This document shows, one piece after another, positions 52,720 to 62,267 of a stretch of DNA of 64,000 nucleotides (positions are counted from its first letter, which is position 1; the number at the start of each line of letters is the position of its first letter). Both the position numbers and the translations under genes were made by a program. The DNA lies in contig NZ_JACCDD010000008.1 of NCBI RefSeq assembly GCF_013415115.1, positions 1 through 64,000 on the forward strand, given 5' to 3'. The notes beneath the pieces are model-generated. The model was not told where the DNA came from and searched no databases. It was given only the letters and a program-made list of their open reading frames with translations. The stretch comes from Vreelandella zhaodongensis. Its GTDB lineage: Bacteria; Pseudomonadota; Gammaproteobacteria; Pseudomonadales; Halomonadaceae.

Positions 52720-53405
52720 TACGGCTCCTGTGGCACAGCCCAGCGCAGCATTGGCCCTACTGGGTGAGCGCAAGACGATGACTGATAGGCAGGGTTATTA
52801 ACATGTTTTGATACCGGAAAAGCGCCCAACAGTTCCAAAGGTGCTGGCATTAAAAGTTGATTTAGAGCGCTAAGCTCGGTGGTGGGGTCTAGCCAACGTG
52901 ACAGAGCCTCGGGCGCTATCACTACGGGCAGGCGGTCGGTCAGCGATGAAAGGCAGGCATTGGCGGGCACGCTAATCAGCGCTGTCGAGTCGGTAAAGCT
53001 GGTCAGCGTTGTGTGGTAACGGCACCATAAAGCGCCCAATAGCAAGGGGCCTCGGTTAACCTGAGTGACTAAATAGGGCTGTTTGCTACGGAACTGTTCT
53101 TTCCATATATAAAACCCGCTCACCGGAATGACGCAACGTCGAGCGCTAAATGCTTCGTTAAACATCGCGCGTTTACCCAATGTTTCGGCGCGTGCGCAGT
53201 GGGGAGCGTGGTCTAATACCTTGAGCCATGGAGGAGTCAGCCCCCAAAATAATGATTGAAGCCGTAAGCGGCCCTGCTCAAGCCGTATCGCCGAGATAGG
53301 CTGTCGGGGCGCTAAGTTAGGCGATTCGATTAATGGTTCAGCATCATTAAGCGAGGGCACAAGGCGTGATAGCGTGAGGCGTTGCACGTGTAGGCGTCCC
53401 GTCAT
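52719..53405 (-). CDS. SRAP-family protein lacking catalytic residues
   Basis: 228 residues. The SRAP/YedK fold is visible (FWGLTPPW, ARAETLGKRAMFNEAF, RRCVIPVSGFYIW, LLLGALW, SVPANA, DRLPVVI). Normal members begin Met-Cys-Gly-Arg, where Cys2 becomes linked to an abasic site. Here the second residue is Thr. The other active-site positions are also changed: Cys70 where Asn is expected, Ile100 for Glu, and Thr156 for His. AAGGAG precedes the ATG at 53405; an in-frame start 18 bases upstream lacks a good site. It may be a pseudoenzyme or act differently. It is divergent from a TetR regulator. Confidence 0.85.
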   Translation of the reverse strand: MTGRLHVQRLTLSRLVPSLNDAEPLIESPNLAPRQPISAIRLEQGRLRLQSLFWGLTPPWLKVLDHAPHCARAETLGKRAMFNEAFSARRCVIPVSGFYIWKEQFRSKQPYLVTQVNRGPLLLGALWCRYHTTLTSFTDSTALISVPANACLSSLTDRLPVVIAPEALSRWLDPTTELSALNQLLMPAPLELLGAFPVSKHVNNPAYQSSSCAHPVGPMLRWAVPQEP

Positions 53406-53593
53406 GCCAGTCTCCTTGTACAAAATAGGTGCGGCGATTGTGTAAAATGGCGGGATGATGTAGCAATACGTGAAATGACGCGTTTTTGTGTCGAAAACAG
53501 TGTTCGATATAATGTATCCTATCGTATCCCTTGCTCACGCTAAAGCGCGGTGAGGCATTCTTTCCTGTTTGCCGATGACCTGAAGAGATCGCC

Positions 53594-54208
53594 ATGGCCC
53601 GTCCTAGACAGCATGCGCCCGATGCCCTGCACGCGCAGGTCATGCACGCTTGTGATGAATGGTTGGCTAAACAGCCAGTCCATGGTTTATCACTACGTGC
53701 CCTGGCCAGAGAAGTGGGCTGCGCGCCAAGTACACTGCTTAAACTATATGGCAGCTTTAATAACTTATTACAGTACGTCAACGTTGAAACGCTGGCGCGC
53801 TTGCAGCATACCATCACTAGCCTGGAAGAAGACGACCCCGAACCCTGGCTACGCTCGTTGGCACACGCTTATTGGCGATTTGCAGAGCAAGACTGCTATC
53901 GCTGGCAGTTACTCTTTGATTACCCACTGGCCCAGGAGGGTGAGCTCGATCAGCGTCAAAGTGACCTAATCGAAGCGCTGTTCACCCAAGTGGAAACATC
54001 GCTCAAACAGTATCAGCCAGCGCTTGATGATATGGAGGCGCGTCGTCTTGGGCGCACTCTATGGGGAAGCGTGCATGGCTTGGTGCAGCTTGGCTTGAAT
54101 GAGCGATTGGGTTATTGGCAAGGACAGCAGCTAAAAGTCGATGAACTGTTGGATCAATTGATGAGTACTGTTTTAGCGGGATTACGCCACCGGGAGGTGG
54201 TGACGTGA
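53594..54208 (+). CDS. TetR-family transcriptional regulator
   Basis: 204 residues. An N-terminal helix-turn-helix (LSLRALAREVGCAPSTLLKLYGSFNNLL) and a C-terminal ligand domain with WLRSLAHAYWRFAEQDCYRWQLLFDYPL, seen in a TetR subgroup. Partner genes and ligand are unknown. It overlaps plsC by four bases (GTGA), so it may regulate lipid-related genes, which is inference. Confidence 0.88.
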   Translation: MARPRQHAPDALHAQVMHACDEWLAKQPVHGLSLRALAREVGCAPSTLLKLYGSFNNLLQYVNVETLARLQHTITSLEEDDPEPWLRSLAHAYWRFAEQDCYRWQLLFDYPLAQEGELDQRQSDLIEALFTQVETSLKQYQPALDDMEARRLGRTLWGSVHGLVQLGLNERLGYWQGQQLKVDELLDQLMSTVLAGLRHREVVT

Positions 54209-54867
54209 CATGGTGGCTGAAAATGGTTCGCTGCTTACTGCGTCGCGTGATCTATGTGGTTATGCGTGTGTGCTACCGGTTTTCCGTTCACGGTCAAGGC
54301 TACTTGCCTAAACGTGGTGCAGCGCTGGTGGTCTGTAATCATGTCAGTTTTATGGATGCGCTGGTATTAGGCGGCGGCAGCCCCAGGCCGCTACGATTTG
54401 TAATGGATCAGCCTATTTTCGAATCCCCTTGGCTAAAGTGGTGGTTCCAGCTTGTGGGTGCTATTCCCATTGAGTCAGAACGGCATAGCCCAGGCGCCCT
54501 ACGCCGCACGTTAGATGATATTAGTGACGCGCTTCGTCAAGGCGATGTTGTCATGGTGTTCCCAGAAGGGCGCTTGACGCCTGATGGTGAAATTCATGCC
54601 TTCCGGCGCGGCCTTGAGTCTATCCTTGCCCGTGATAATGTGCCGGTGGTGCCAGCTGGCTTGGCAGGGCTATGGGGCTCCTGGACGTCCCACTACGGTG
54701 GTAAGGCATTAAAGAAATGGCCATCTCGCTTTCGAGCGCCCGTTAGCTTGCATTTTGGCCCTCCGATAACTGCTCAGGAAATTGAAGGGGTCGCCCTGAG
54801 GCGCTATCTGGAAGCCCGAGTGAGGGCGCTAAAGGCGGCTGGCGATAGTGAGATTGCCCACCGCTAG
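54205..54867 (+). CDS. 1-acyl-sn-glycerol-3-phosphate acyltransferase-like protein
   Basis: 220 residues. PlsC motifs are NHVSFMDALV (His-x4-Asp), FVMDQPIFESPWLKWWFQLVGAIPIE, and VFPEGRLTPDGEIHAFRRG (acceptor binding), then VPVVPAGL. One hydrophobic N-terminal helix anchors it to the inner membrane. It transfers an acyl chain to a lysophosphatidic-acid-like acceptor; its relation to the main plsC of the genome is unknown. The start is GTG at 54205 inside the TetR stop. Confidence 0.88.
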   Translation: MTWWLKMVRCLLRRVIYVVMRVCYRFSVHGQGYLPKRGAALVVCNHVSFMDALVLGGGSPRPLRFVMDQPIFESPWLKWWFQLVGAIPIESERHSPGALRRTLDDISDALRQGDVVMVFPEGRLTPDGEIHAFRRGLESILARDNVPVVPAGLAGLWGSWTSHYGGKALKKWPSRFRAPVSLHFGPPITAQEIEGVALRRYLEARVRALKAAGDSEIAHR

Positions 54868-54884
54868 AGGCGGGCTGGCAGGAT

Positions 54885-56159
54885 TCATCGGCGAGGTAGA
54901 CGCAGCTTTTGCCAGCAGCGTGCAGAGGTGATCAAGTTGTCGCGGATCTCTAAAATCTCCATCCGCGTATTGCCAATCTGCAGGCAGGCGGGCCCTTCCG
55001 GAAACGCCTCCAAGTGCTCGAGGATTAAGCCATTCAGGGTTTTGGGGCCATCGGTGGGCAGCTGCCAGCCAAGCATTTTGTTGATTTCACGAATGTTGGC
55101 AGTACCTTCGATAACATGGCTACCGTCATCTTGCTGATGAATCTCTTCGTCTTCTGAAACATCGGTGGTGAACTCCCCGACAATCTCCTCAAGAATATCC
55201 TCTAGCGTTACTAAGCCTTCTACGTCGCCGTACTCATCAACCACAATACCAATGCGCCGCTTCTGCTTTTGGAAGTTCAGCAGTTGTGTATGCAGCGGTG
55301 TGGATTCTGGAATGAAATACGGTTCCCGCGCTTCTTGGACAATTGCAGCCTTGGTGACTTCGCTACGCGATAAAAAGCGCGCCGCATTGCGTAGATGCAG
55401 CATGCCGATAATGTTGTTGATGTCGCCTTTGTATACCGGTAGACGAGTATGTTGGCTAGTGCGGATTTGGGTCAGAATGTCTTCAAGGGAGTCATCCAGG
55501 TCAATGCCTAGAACTTCGTGCCTGGGCACCATGATGTCGTTAACCGTCACGTTTTCTAGGTCAAGAATTGACAGTAGCATAGCCCGGTGGCGATAGGGGA
55601 TAAGCGTGCCTGCTTCGTGAACCACCGTGCGTAACTCGTCCCGGGTAAGGCTGTCGCCACCGTTCTCAACGCTCTTAACGCCCATTAGGCGCAGCAGACC
55701 ATTAGAGATAACGTTGACTAGCCATACCAGCGGGTACAGGATTTTTAGCAGCGGTTCCAGGCCCAGTGAGGCTGGGTAGGCGATGCGTTCTGGTTTGATG
55801 GCTGCGTAAGTTTTTGGCGTGACTTCTGCAAAAATCAAAATCGTAATCGTTAGTAGAGCCGTTGAGATAGCCGGACCGGAGACATCGCCAAAAAAGTGAA
55901 TAGCGATAATAGTGGCAATCGATGCTGCAAGATTATTGACGAAATTATTGCCAATCAGAATAACGCCAATCAGGCGGTCAGGACGCGTTAGAAGGCGCAT
56001 GACACGCTTGGCGCGCCGGTCACCGCTGTTAGCTTGGTGACTTAGTCGATAGCGGTTTATCGACATCATGCCTGTTTCAGAGCTAGAGAAACAGGCAGAC
56101 AGCAGTATCAAAATGGCTAGCAGGCCGAACAGTAACCCCAGGGGGAAGTCGTCGCTCAA
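54885..56159 (-). CDS. CorB/YfjD-like DUF21-CBS-CorC_HlyC membrane protein
   Basis: 424 residues from the TTG at 56159, which follows AAAGGAAC; the longer in-frame start (56234) adds 25 polar residues. Four DUF21 helices (LLAILILLSACFSSSETGMMSINRYRL), then LTRDELRTVVHEAG, two CBS domains (VNDIMVPRHEVLGIDLDDS; RRIGIVVDEYGDVEGLVTLEDILEEIVGEFTTDV), and a CorC_HlyC transporter-associated domain at the end. The family is linked to magnesium and cobalt transport. It is close to the YpjD-like gene on the same strand. Confidence 0.9.
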   Translation of the reverse strand: MSDDFPLGLLFGLLAILILLSACFSSSETGMMSINRYRLSHQANSGDRRAKRVMRLLTRPDRLIGVILIGNNFVNNLAASIATIIAIHFFGDVSGPAISTALLTITILIFAEVTPKTYAAIKPERIAYPASLGLEPLLKILYPLVWLVNVISNGLLRLMGVKSVENGGDSLTRDELRTVVHEAGTLIPYRHRAMLLSILDLENVTVNDIMVPRHEVLGIDLDDSLEDILTQIRTSQHTRLPVYKGDINNIIGMLHLRNAARFLSRSEVTKAAIVQEAREPYFIPESTPLHTQLLNFQKQKRRIGIVVDEYGDVEGLVTLEDILEEIVGEFTTDVSEDEEIHQQDDGSHVIEGTANIREINKMLGWQLPTDGPKTLNGLILEHLEAFPEGPACLQIGNTRMEILEIRDNLITSARCWQKLRLPRR

Positions 56160-56276
56160 GTCGAATGTTCCTTTGTGACGTATCAGGCTCGATTTGTAGG
56201 AGTATGAAGGTGGCGTGTCAAGGCCATCAAGCATAAGGCTAATTATATCAAGGCCCGCATCGCTATCTTTACACGC

Positions 56277-57074
56277 TTAGCGACTAAGTAAAATTTCTAA
56301 TACAAATTTGCTGCCAAAATACGCAAGTAGCAGTAAGGCACTACCGCCTAATGTCCAGCGTACGGCGCGCATGCCGCGCCATCCAAAACGGTACCGACCA
56401 ATCAGTAGCGTAGTGAAAATGACCCACGCCCCCAGCGAAAGCACCGTTTTATGTGCCAAGTGTTGAGCAAATAAATTATCCAGGAAAATAAGGCCGCTGA
56501 TAATCGAGAGTGTCAGCAGCAGAACGCCTGCCCACACTAATTCGAACAGCACTCTTTCCATGGTGGTCAGTGGGGGAAGCGACTGTACGATGCCACGGAT
56601 GTGATGATGTCGCAGCGCTTGATTTTGCAGACCGACAAGAATGGCTTGAACCGCAGCTATCGCAAGCACTGCAAAGGCCAGCGCAGAGCTGACGGCATGC
56701 AGAAAGATGCCAGGCGTTAAGCCGCTTTGGCTACCTTGGCTTGGTAACCACGTCGCAAAAATCAAGGCGATGCCGGCTAGTGGAAAAAGAACAATGCCGG
56801 CATTAAGCACAGGCTTAAACAGACTGGCCACTAGCACGACATTGACAGCAACTGCCATGAGTAGCGTGGCACTGGTAGTAAACCCAGGTAGTAAGCCTGG
56901 GGCGGCGCCGACCAGCTTGACGACCACCGGAATATGCAGCAATAGCCCTAGAGCGCCAAGTAGCCGAACCATGCCTTGGCGAGGTGGGACGCGGCGGAAT
57001 AAAGTCATGCCCTGCCAAATGGCGGCGGCAACATAAAATATAAAAGCAATCGTGGCGAAAGGGAGCGCCTGCAT
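56277..57074 (-). CDS. ypjD: CcsA/YpjD-like inner membrane protein
   Basis: 265 residues, about eight transmembrane helices, with the cytochrome c assembly-type core VLFELVWAGVLLLTLSIISGLIFLDNLFAQHLAHKTVLSLGAWVIF. It resembles E. coli YpjD, likewise next to ffh. Members related to CcsA handle haem in c-type cytochrome maturation, but YpjD itself has no settled function. It is divergent from ffh across 229 bases. Confidence 0.88.
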   Translation of the reverse strand: MQALPFATIAFIFYVAAAIWQGMTLFRRVPPRQGMVRLLGALGLLLHIPVVVKLVGAAPGLLPGFTTSATLLMAVAVNVVLVASLFKPVLNAGIVLFPLAGIALIFATWLPSQGSQSGLTPGIFLHAVSSALAFAVLAIAAVQAILVGLQNQALRHHHIRGIVQSLPPLTTMERVLFELVWAGVLLLTLSIISGLIFLDNLFAQHLAHKTVLSLGAWVIFTTLLIGRYRFGWRGMRAVRWTLGGSALLLLAYFGSKFVLEILLSR

Positions 57075-57303
57075 GATGCTATCCGTGCGCTAGCAGCGCG
57101 TTGTCGTGAAAACAAGGTTATGAAAACAGTGATGTAACATCGATCACTCTAAGTACTCTCTACTATAACCAATCAGAGCGGCGTCGCACAGCCATCGATA
57201 ACCAACGCTAACGCCCATGGAGACTCGCGCGACGAGCGCGTATAATCATTTTCACATTCGTCCGGTGAGTTCTCCCGGCGACAGCGACGGAGGCAGAGGC
57301 CCC

Positions 57304-58722
57304 ATGTTTCAGAATCTGAGTGAGCGTCTTTCCCAGACGCTGAAGTCGATCAAAGGCCAAGCGCGGCTAACTGACGACAATATTAAAGACACCCTGCGCG
57401 AAGTGCGTAAAGCGCTGTTAGAAGCCGATGTGGCGCTGCCTGTAGTGAAGGCGTTCATTGAACGTGTTCGCGAACGCGCCGTGGGTCAGGAAGTCTCGAA
57501 GAGTCTTTCACCAGGCCAGCAGTTCGTCAAAATCGTCCAGCAAGAGCTGGAAGCGATTATGGGCGAAGCCAATGAAGGCCTATCCCTAAAAGGCTCACCT
57601 GCAGTCGTGTTGATGGCAGGCCTTCAGGGGGCGGGTAAAACCACCTCGGTTGCCAAGCTAGCGCGTTACCTGCGCGAACGTGAAAAGAAAAAAGTGCTGG
57701 TGGTCTCTGCCGACGTTTATCGTCCGGCGGCGATTGATCAGCTAGAGACGCTGGCAAAAGAAGTGCAGGTTGATTTCTTTCCGTCTCGTTCCGATCAAAA
57801 GCCGGTAGATATTGCCACGGCGGCGATCAAGCACGCCAAAATTCAGTTCCATGATGTCGTATTAGTCGATACCGCTGGGCGGCTTGCCATCGACGAAGCG
57901 ATGATGGCCGAAATCCAGGCACTGCATAAGGCCATTTCGCCGGAAGAAACGCTGTTTGTGGTAGATGCCATGACCGGCCAGGATGCGGTGAATACGGCGA
58001 AAGCATTTCACGATGCGCTACCGCTGACCGGGGTGATTCTCACCAAGGCCGACGGTGACGCCCGTGGTGGTGCGGCACTTTCGGTACGCCATATTACGGG
58101 CAAACCCATCAAGTTCATGGGGGTGGGTGAGAAAGTAGACGCTCTTGAGCCTTTCCACCCAGACCGCGTGGCATCGCGAATCCTGGGTATGGGCGACATG
58201 CTGTCGCTGATTGAAGAAGCCGAACGTACGGTTGATAAAGACAAAGCCACCAAGTTGGCTAGTAAGGTCAAGAAAGGTGATGGTTTTGATCTGGAAGACT
58301 TCCGTGACCAGCTTCAGCAGCTCAAGAAAATGGGCGGTATGGGTGGCTTGCTTGGCAAGTTGCCCGGCATGGGGCAAATGGCAGAAATGGCCCAAGGCCC
58401 CGGCCCGGAGAAAGAGCTTGGCAAATTGGAAGCGTTGATTAACTCGATGACGCCGAAAGAGCGCCGTAAGCCCGATATTATCAACGGCTCGCGCAAACGC
58501 CGAATTGCAACGGGGGCTGGTCTGCAAGTGCCTGACCTTAATCGTCTGCTGAAACAGCATAAACAGATGCAGAAAATGATGAAAAAGGCGGGCAAAAAAG
58601 GCGGCATGCAGAAAATGATGCGTGGCATGTCTGGCATGATGGGCGGCGGCGGGCCGGGTGGTCCTGGCGGCCCTGGTGGTATGGGTGGTATGGGTGGCCC
58701 CGGCGGGCTGCCGTGGCGTTAA
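57304..58722 (+). CDS. ffh: Signal recognition particle protein Ffh
   Basis: 472 residues. N domain, then G domain with GLQGAGKTTSVAKLA, VSADVYRPAAIDQL, DTAGRLAIDE and TKADGDARGGAALSV, and the Met-rich M domain with RRIATGAG and a terminal Gly/Met-rich tail (MMGGGGPGG and repeats). It binds 4.5S RNA and signal sequences for co-translational targeting. ATG 57304 is chosen because homologues start MFQNLSERL; an in-frame ATG at 57217 would add 29 residues. Confidence 0.97.
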   Translation: MFQNLSERLSQTLKSIKGQARLTDDNIKDTLREVRKALLEADVALPVVKAFIERVRERAVGQEVSKSLSPGQQFVKIVQQELEAIMGEANEGLSLKGSPAVVLMAGLQGAGKTTSVAKLARYLREREKKKVLVVSADVYRPAAIDQLETLAKEVQVDFFPSRSDQKPVDIATAAIKHAKIQFHDVVLVDTAGRLAIDEAMMAEIQALHKAISPEETLFVVDAMTGQDAVNTAKAFHDALPLTGVILTKADGDARGGAALSVRHITGKPIKFMGVGEKVDALEPFHPDRVASRILGMGDMLSLIEEAERTVDKDKATKLASKVKKGDGFDLEDFRDQLQQLKKMGGMGGLLGKLPGMGQMAEMAQGPGPEKELGKLEALINSMTPKERRKPDIINGSRKRRIATGAGLQVPDLNRLLKQHKQMQKMMKKAGKKGGMQKMMRGMSGMMGGGGPGGPGGPGGMGGMGGPGGLPWR

Positions 58723-58790
58723 GTGATTGGCGGCAGCGCTGCAAAATGCTTGGCAAGGTTGACGGCCTGTGAGTTTTCTGGCTGTCAGGC

Positions 58791-58819
58791 TTTCCAAGCA
58801 GAGCGCATTTGCGTAGAAT
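58791..58819 (+). promoter_or_regulatory. Candidate promoter of the rpsP operon
   Basis: TTTCCA (58791-58796), a 17-base spacer, TAGAAT (58814-58819). About 190 bases before rpsP. The minus-35 is weak, so the assignment is tentative. Confidence 0.45.
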
Positions 58820-59011
58820 GCGGCCTCTTCATGCGTGGGTGTTGGCAAAAAATGCGCAAGCATCGCCTAGACGCACGCCAGTGAAGACCTTAAGGGTACG
58901 CTGAAAATCACTGATTAGTCTGCCGTACCAAGAAAACAGTATGAAGAGTGTTCTGTTGGCGAACTGCGCTATTCCACACTCTCGTAACCTCAACCGAAGG
59001 ATAGTTATCGT

Positions 59012-59260
59012 ATGGTTACCATTCGTTTGGCACGTGGTGGCGCCAAAAAGCGTCCCTTTTATCACCTGACTGTTACCGATTCGCGTAACGCCCGTGATGG
59101 CCGTTTCATCGAGCGTATCGGCTTCTTTAACCCGGTTGCCCGTGGTCAAGAAGAGCGTCTGCGCGTTGATCTGGATCGCGTTACTCACTGGCAGAGCCAA
59201 GGCGCCCAGTTGTCTGGCCGTGTTGCTGAGCTGGTTAAAGAAGCGCGTAAACAGGCGTAA
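59012..59260 (+). CDS. rpsP: 30S ribosomal protein S16
   Basis: 82 residues, full length. [40 protein letters not shown] is diagnostic. It is the first gene of the conserved rpsP-rimM-trmD-rplS operon, placed behind ffh as in other gammaproteobacteria. Confidence 0.98.
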   Translation: MVTIRLARGGAKKRPFYHLTVTDSRNARDGRFIERIGFFNPVARGQEERLRVDLDRVTHWQSQGAQLSGRVAELVKEARKQA

Positions 59261-59324
59261 GTCTGTTAGAGCTTGATAGTGGTTGATGTTGTTGTTGGAA
59301 TTGTTACCGTTGGAGCTGTCGTCG

Positions 59325-59870
59325 ATGACGCGTTTTGAAACTAGCCATACAGACGACACTCATGTGGTGCTGGGTAAGTTAACCAGTCCTCACGGAATCC
59401 AAGGTTGGCTTAAGGTCTATTCCTACACCAATCCTATGGACAGCATCATAGAGTACCCCGAATGGTGGGTGCGCCAGGGGAACTCCCTAACGCGCATGAC
59501 CGTTGTTCAGGGACGTCGGCAAGGCAAAGGTCTTGTGGTGCAGCTGAAAGGTATTGATGATCGAACGGCAGCCGAAGCGCTGGCGCAAACGGACATTTTA
59601 ATGCCCAAAGAAGCACTGCCTACGCTTTCCGACGACGAGTATTACTGGCATGAGCTTGAAGGCTTAACGGTTTTCACTCAGTCAGGCGAGCGGTTAGGGC
59701 AGGTTAGTTACCTGTTTGAAACCGGCGCGAACGATGTCATGGTGGTGCGCGGTGATAACGACGCAATCGATAAGCGTGAGCGGCTGCTACCTTTCTTGCC
59801 TGATGATGTGATTGTTGAAATCAGTCTCGAAGATGGCCGTATGGTCGTGAATTGGGATCCTGAGTTTTGA
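59325..59870 (+). CDS. rimM: Ribosome maturation factor RimM
   Basis: 181 residues from the ATG at 59325, with GGAG nine bases upstream. An N-terminal domain ([22 protein letters not shown]) and a PRC-barrel ([22 protein letters not shown], then [10 protein letters not shown] and [10 protein letters not shown]). It binds S19 and aids 30S maturation. The longer open frame from 59283 is hydrophobic Leu-rich and not part of RimM. Confidence 0.96.
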   Translation: MTRFETSHTDDTHVVLGKLTSPHGIQGWLKVYSYTNPMDSIIEYPEWWVRQGNSLTRMTVVQGRRQGKGLVVQLKGIDDRTAAEALAQTDILMPKEALPTLSDDEYYWHELEGLTVFTQSGERLGQVSYLFETGANDVMVVRGDNDAIDKRERLLPFLPDDVIVEISLEDGRMVVNWDPEF

Positions 59871-59956
59871 AAACAGGATTGAGTAAGCAGTTGTTGAGCG
59901 AGCTCAAGGTCACTGATTCAACCGTTACTGCAGTAGACGGTGAAGAAGGCAGCCAG

Positions 59957-60733
59957 ATGGATGCTCCCGCGATGTGGATTGGCGTGGTATCGCTGTTTCC
60001 AGAAATGTTCGATGCAATTACCCAGCAAGGTGTCGTTGGTCGGGCCGTAGAGAAGCAGCGAATTGCCCTGGAGTTTTGGAATCCGCGCGATTATGCCACA
60101 GACCGCCACCGCAGCGTGGACGATCGTCCTTACGGCGGCGGCCCCGGCATGCTGATGAAGGTAGACACCCTGCGTGCTGCTATCTTTGATGCTCGGCAAC
60201 GAGCAGAGCAAGCGACCGGACAATCGCCTACCGTGATCTATCTCTCGCCCCAGGGGCGTAAGTTGGATCAGCAGGGAGTTCAAACGCTTGCCTCAGCAGG
60301 CCCACTCGTAGTGGTCGCTGGGCGCTATGAAGGCATTGATGAGCGCGTGGTGGAGAGTGACATTGATGAAGAGTGGTCAATTGGTGACTATGTGCTGAGC
60401 GGCGGTGAGTTGCCAGCAATGGTGCTAATTGACGCGGCGGCACGGCTGGTTCCCGGTGTATTGGGCCACCAGGATTCCGCTATCGAAGACTCGTTTAATG
60501 ATGGCTTGTTAGACTGTCCGCACTATACCCGTCCTGAGACAATCGACGGGCGACAAGTACCTGATGTGTTGCTAAGTGGCAATCATGCGGCCATCAAGCG
60601 CTGGCGGTTAAAACAGTCGTTAGGCCGTACATGGCAGCGCCGTCCTGATCTATTGGCAGGACGCACACTGGACGCCGAGCAACAGCGGCTTCTAGACGAG
60701 TTTATCGAGGAACACGCTCTGTCAGCGAAGTAG
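59957..60733 (+). CDS. trmD: tRNA (guanine37-N1)-methyltransferase TrmD
   Basis: 258 residues from the ATG at 59957. [62 protein letters not shown] and [15 protein letters not shown] form the knotted AdoMet site. It methylates G37 of tRNAs to prevent frameshifting. A TTG at 59867 overlapping rimM would add 30 residues that are not part of the family, so I prefer the ATG; the TTG is not excluded. Confidence 0.94.
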   Translation: MDAPAMWIGVVSLFPEMFDAITQQGVVGRAVEKQRIALEFWNPRDYATDRHRSVDDRPYGGGPGMLMKVDTLRAAIFDARQRAEQATGQSPTVIYLSPQGRKLDQQGVQTLASAGPLVVVAGRYEGIDERVVESDIDEEWSIGDYVLSGGELPAMVLIDAAARLVPGVLGHQDSAIEDSFNDGLLDCPHYTRPETIDGRQVPDVLLSGNHAAIKRWRLKQSLGRTWQRRPDLLAGRTLDAEQQRLLDEFIEEHALSAK

Positions 60734-60913
60734 GTTTTAAACTACATAGCCCAGAGCGGCGGTGCAGGACGAATAAGGCAGGCAGTCTACTAGAAGCCTA
60801 CGTACCTGCGTCACCCATAACGACTCCCGCGAGGCTCGCTTCGAGCGCCGGGATCACGGTTTGCCCCTTCCACAACTGCGTGGCAAGCCATTACGTTATT
60901 CAGGAGTATGAAA

Positions 60914-61270
60914 ATGAGCAGCAAGAACAAGGTGATCCAGGCGATCGAATCTGAGCAAATGGGTAAAGAGATTCCTGCCTTTGCACCGGGCGACACCATT
61001 GTCGTTCAGGTTAAAGTAAAGGAAGGTACTCGTGAGCGTCTGCAGGCATTTGAAGGTGTGGTCATCGGTAAGCGTAACCGTGGCCTGAACTCCGCTTTTA
61101 CCGTGCGTAAAATTTCTCACGGTGTTGGTGTTGAGCGTACTTTCCAGACCTACAGCCCGCTGGTTGACTCTATTGAAGTCAAGCGTCGCGGTGACGTTCG
61201 TCAAGCCAAGCTGTACTACCTGCGCGAGCGCAGCGGCAAGTCAGCGCGTATCAAGGAAAAGCTGGCTTAA
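60914..61270 (+). CDS. rplS: 50S ribosomal protein L19
   Basis: 118 residues. [30 protein letters not shown] and [36 protein letters not shown] are diagnostic. AGGAG (60902-60906) sits seven bases before ATG 60914, so that start is better than the ATG at 60908. A 180-base leader follows trmD with small hairpins such as CTCGCTTCGAG near 60836; a regulatory role is not shown. Confidence 0.97.
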   Translation: MSSKNKVIQAIESEQMGKEIPAFAPGDTIVVQVKVKEGTRERLQAFEGVVIGKRNRGLNSAFTVRKISHGVGVERTFQTYSPLVDSIEVKRRGDVRQAKLYYLRERSGKSARIKEKLA

Positions 61271-61310
61271 CTGCCACTTTTTCACGGGCGCTTCGCGCTC
61301 GGATACCAAG

Positions 61311-61343
61311 ACCCCGTCACCGCTCTGCGGGGCGGGGTTTTTG
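61311..61343 (+). terminator. Terminator of the rpsP operon
   Basis: ACCCCG (61311-61316) pairs with CGGGGT (61333-61338), with an inner CCGC/GCGG stem and a TCT loop, then a T run. Confidence 0.9.
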
Positions 61344-61378
61344 TTTGTCGTGTGTCACTGTCATGAGACCGTTAGCCT

Positions 61379-62260
61379 ATGAACGTGATTGATGCCTTTT
61401 TAGATGCACTTTGGCTTGAGCAAGGGGCAAGCGATCATACGCTAGCGGCCTACCGTCGCGATTTAACGGCCTGGCAGCAACAGCTCGAAAAAGTGGAAGA
61501 AACGCTATTAACGCCGTCGCCAGAACGTTTTAGCGAGTGGTTAGCATCGCGCCGTGAGCAGGGCTATCAACTGCGCAGTAATGCACGCTTACTCTCATCG
61601 CTGCGTAGCTTTTATCGCTGGGCAAGGCTCTATGGGCACATTGCTAATGACCCGTTAGCCAGTGTGGCCTTGCCAAAAGTACGGCCCAGTTTGCCCAATA
61701 CGCTGGAAGAAGAGGAAATAGAGCGGCTACTGCTTGCCCCCGATGTCAGCACCTCGCTGGGGGTACGTGACCGCACGATGCTTGAGCTACTGTATGCCTG
61801 TGGGTTACGTGTGTCGGAGCTTGTTGGGTTGACCGGCGATGCAGTAAACCTGCGTCAAGGCGTTGTTCGGGTGCGCGGCAAAGGTGATAAAGACCGGCTG
61901 GTACCCATGGGAGAGGAGGCTGTCGAGTGGCTAGAGCGTTACCTGAAAACGGCTCGTCCTGCACTGATGCAAGATCCTACGCGTCCCGCGCTGTTTCCTG
62001 GCCGAGCAGATAAAGCGATGACTCGGCAGACGTTCTGGCACCGCATTAAAGCCCACGCAATCACCGCAGGGATTACGCGCCCCTTATCGCCTCATACGTT
62101 GCGTCACGCGTTTGCGACCCATTTATTGAATCATGGTGCTAATTTGCGGGTCGTACAGCTGTTGTTAGGTCATAGCGACCTATCTACAACGCAAATTTAT
62201 ACGCATGTTGCCCAGGCGCGCCTGGAGCAATTGCATGCCGATCATCATCCGCGAGGTTGA
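61379..62260 (+). CDS. xerD: Site-specific tyrosine recombinase XerD
   Basis: 293 residues. Catalytic residues are recognisable: Arg in YACGLRVSELVGL, Lys in RGKGDKDRLVPM, His and Arg in LSPHTLRHAFATHLL, His in LLGHSDLSTTQ, and the nucleophile Tyr in QIYTHV. With XerC it resolves chromosome dimers at dif. dsbC follows eight bases later, as in other gammaproteobacteria. Confidence 0.96.
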   Translation: MNVIDAFLDALWLEQGASDHTLAAYRRDLTAWQQQLEKVEETLLTPSPERFSEWLASRREQGYQLRSNARLLSSLRSFYRWARLYGHIANDPLASVALPKVRPSLPNTLEEEEIERLLLAPDVSTSLGVRDRTMLELLYACGLRVSELVGLTGDAVNLRQGVVRVRGKGDKDRLVPMGEEAVEWLERYLKTARPALMQDPTRPALFPGRADKAMTRQTFWHRIKAHAITAGITRPLSPHTLRHAFATHLLNHGANLRVVQLLLGHSDLSTTQIYTHVAQARLEQLHADHHPRG

Positions 62261-62267
62261 AGAGACA

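Noticed and set aside
53550..53969. Open frame overlapping the TetR gene
   Set aside because: It is a shadow in another frame with no recognisable domains; the TetR frame has a complete helix-turn-helix.
59283..59324. Leu-rich extension of RimM
   Set aside because: Not found in the family; ATG 59325 has GGAG upstream.
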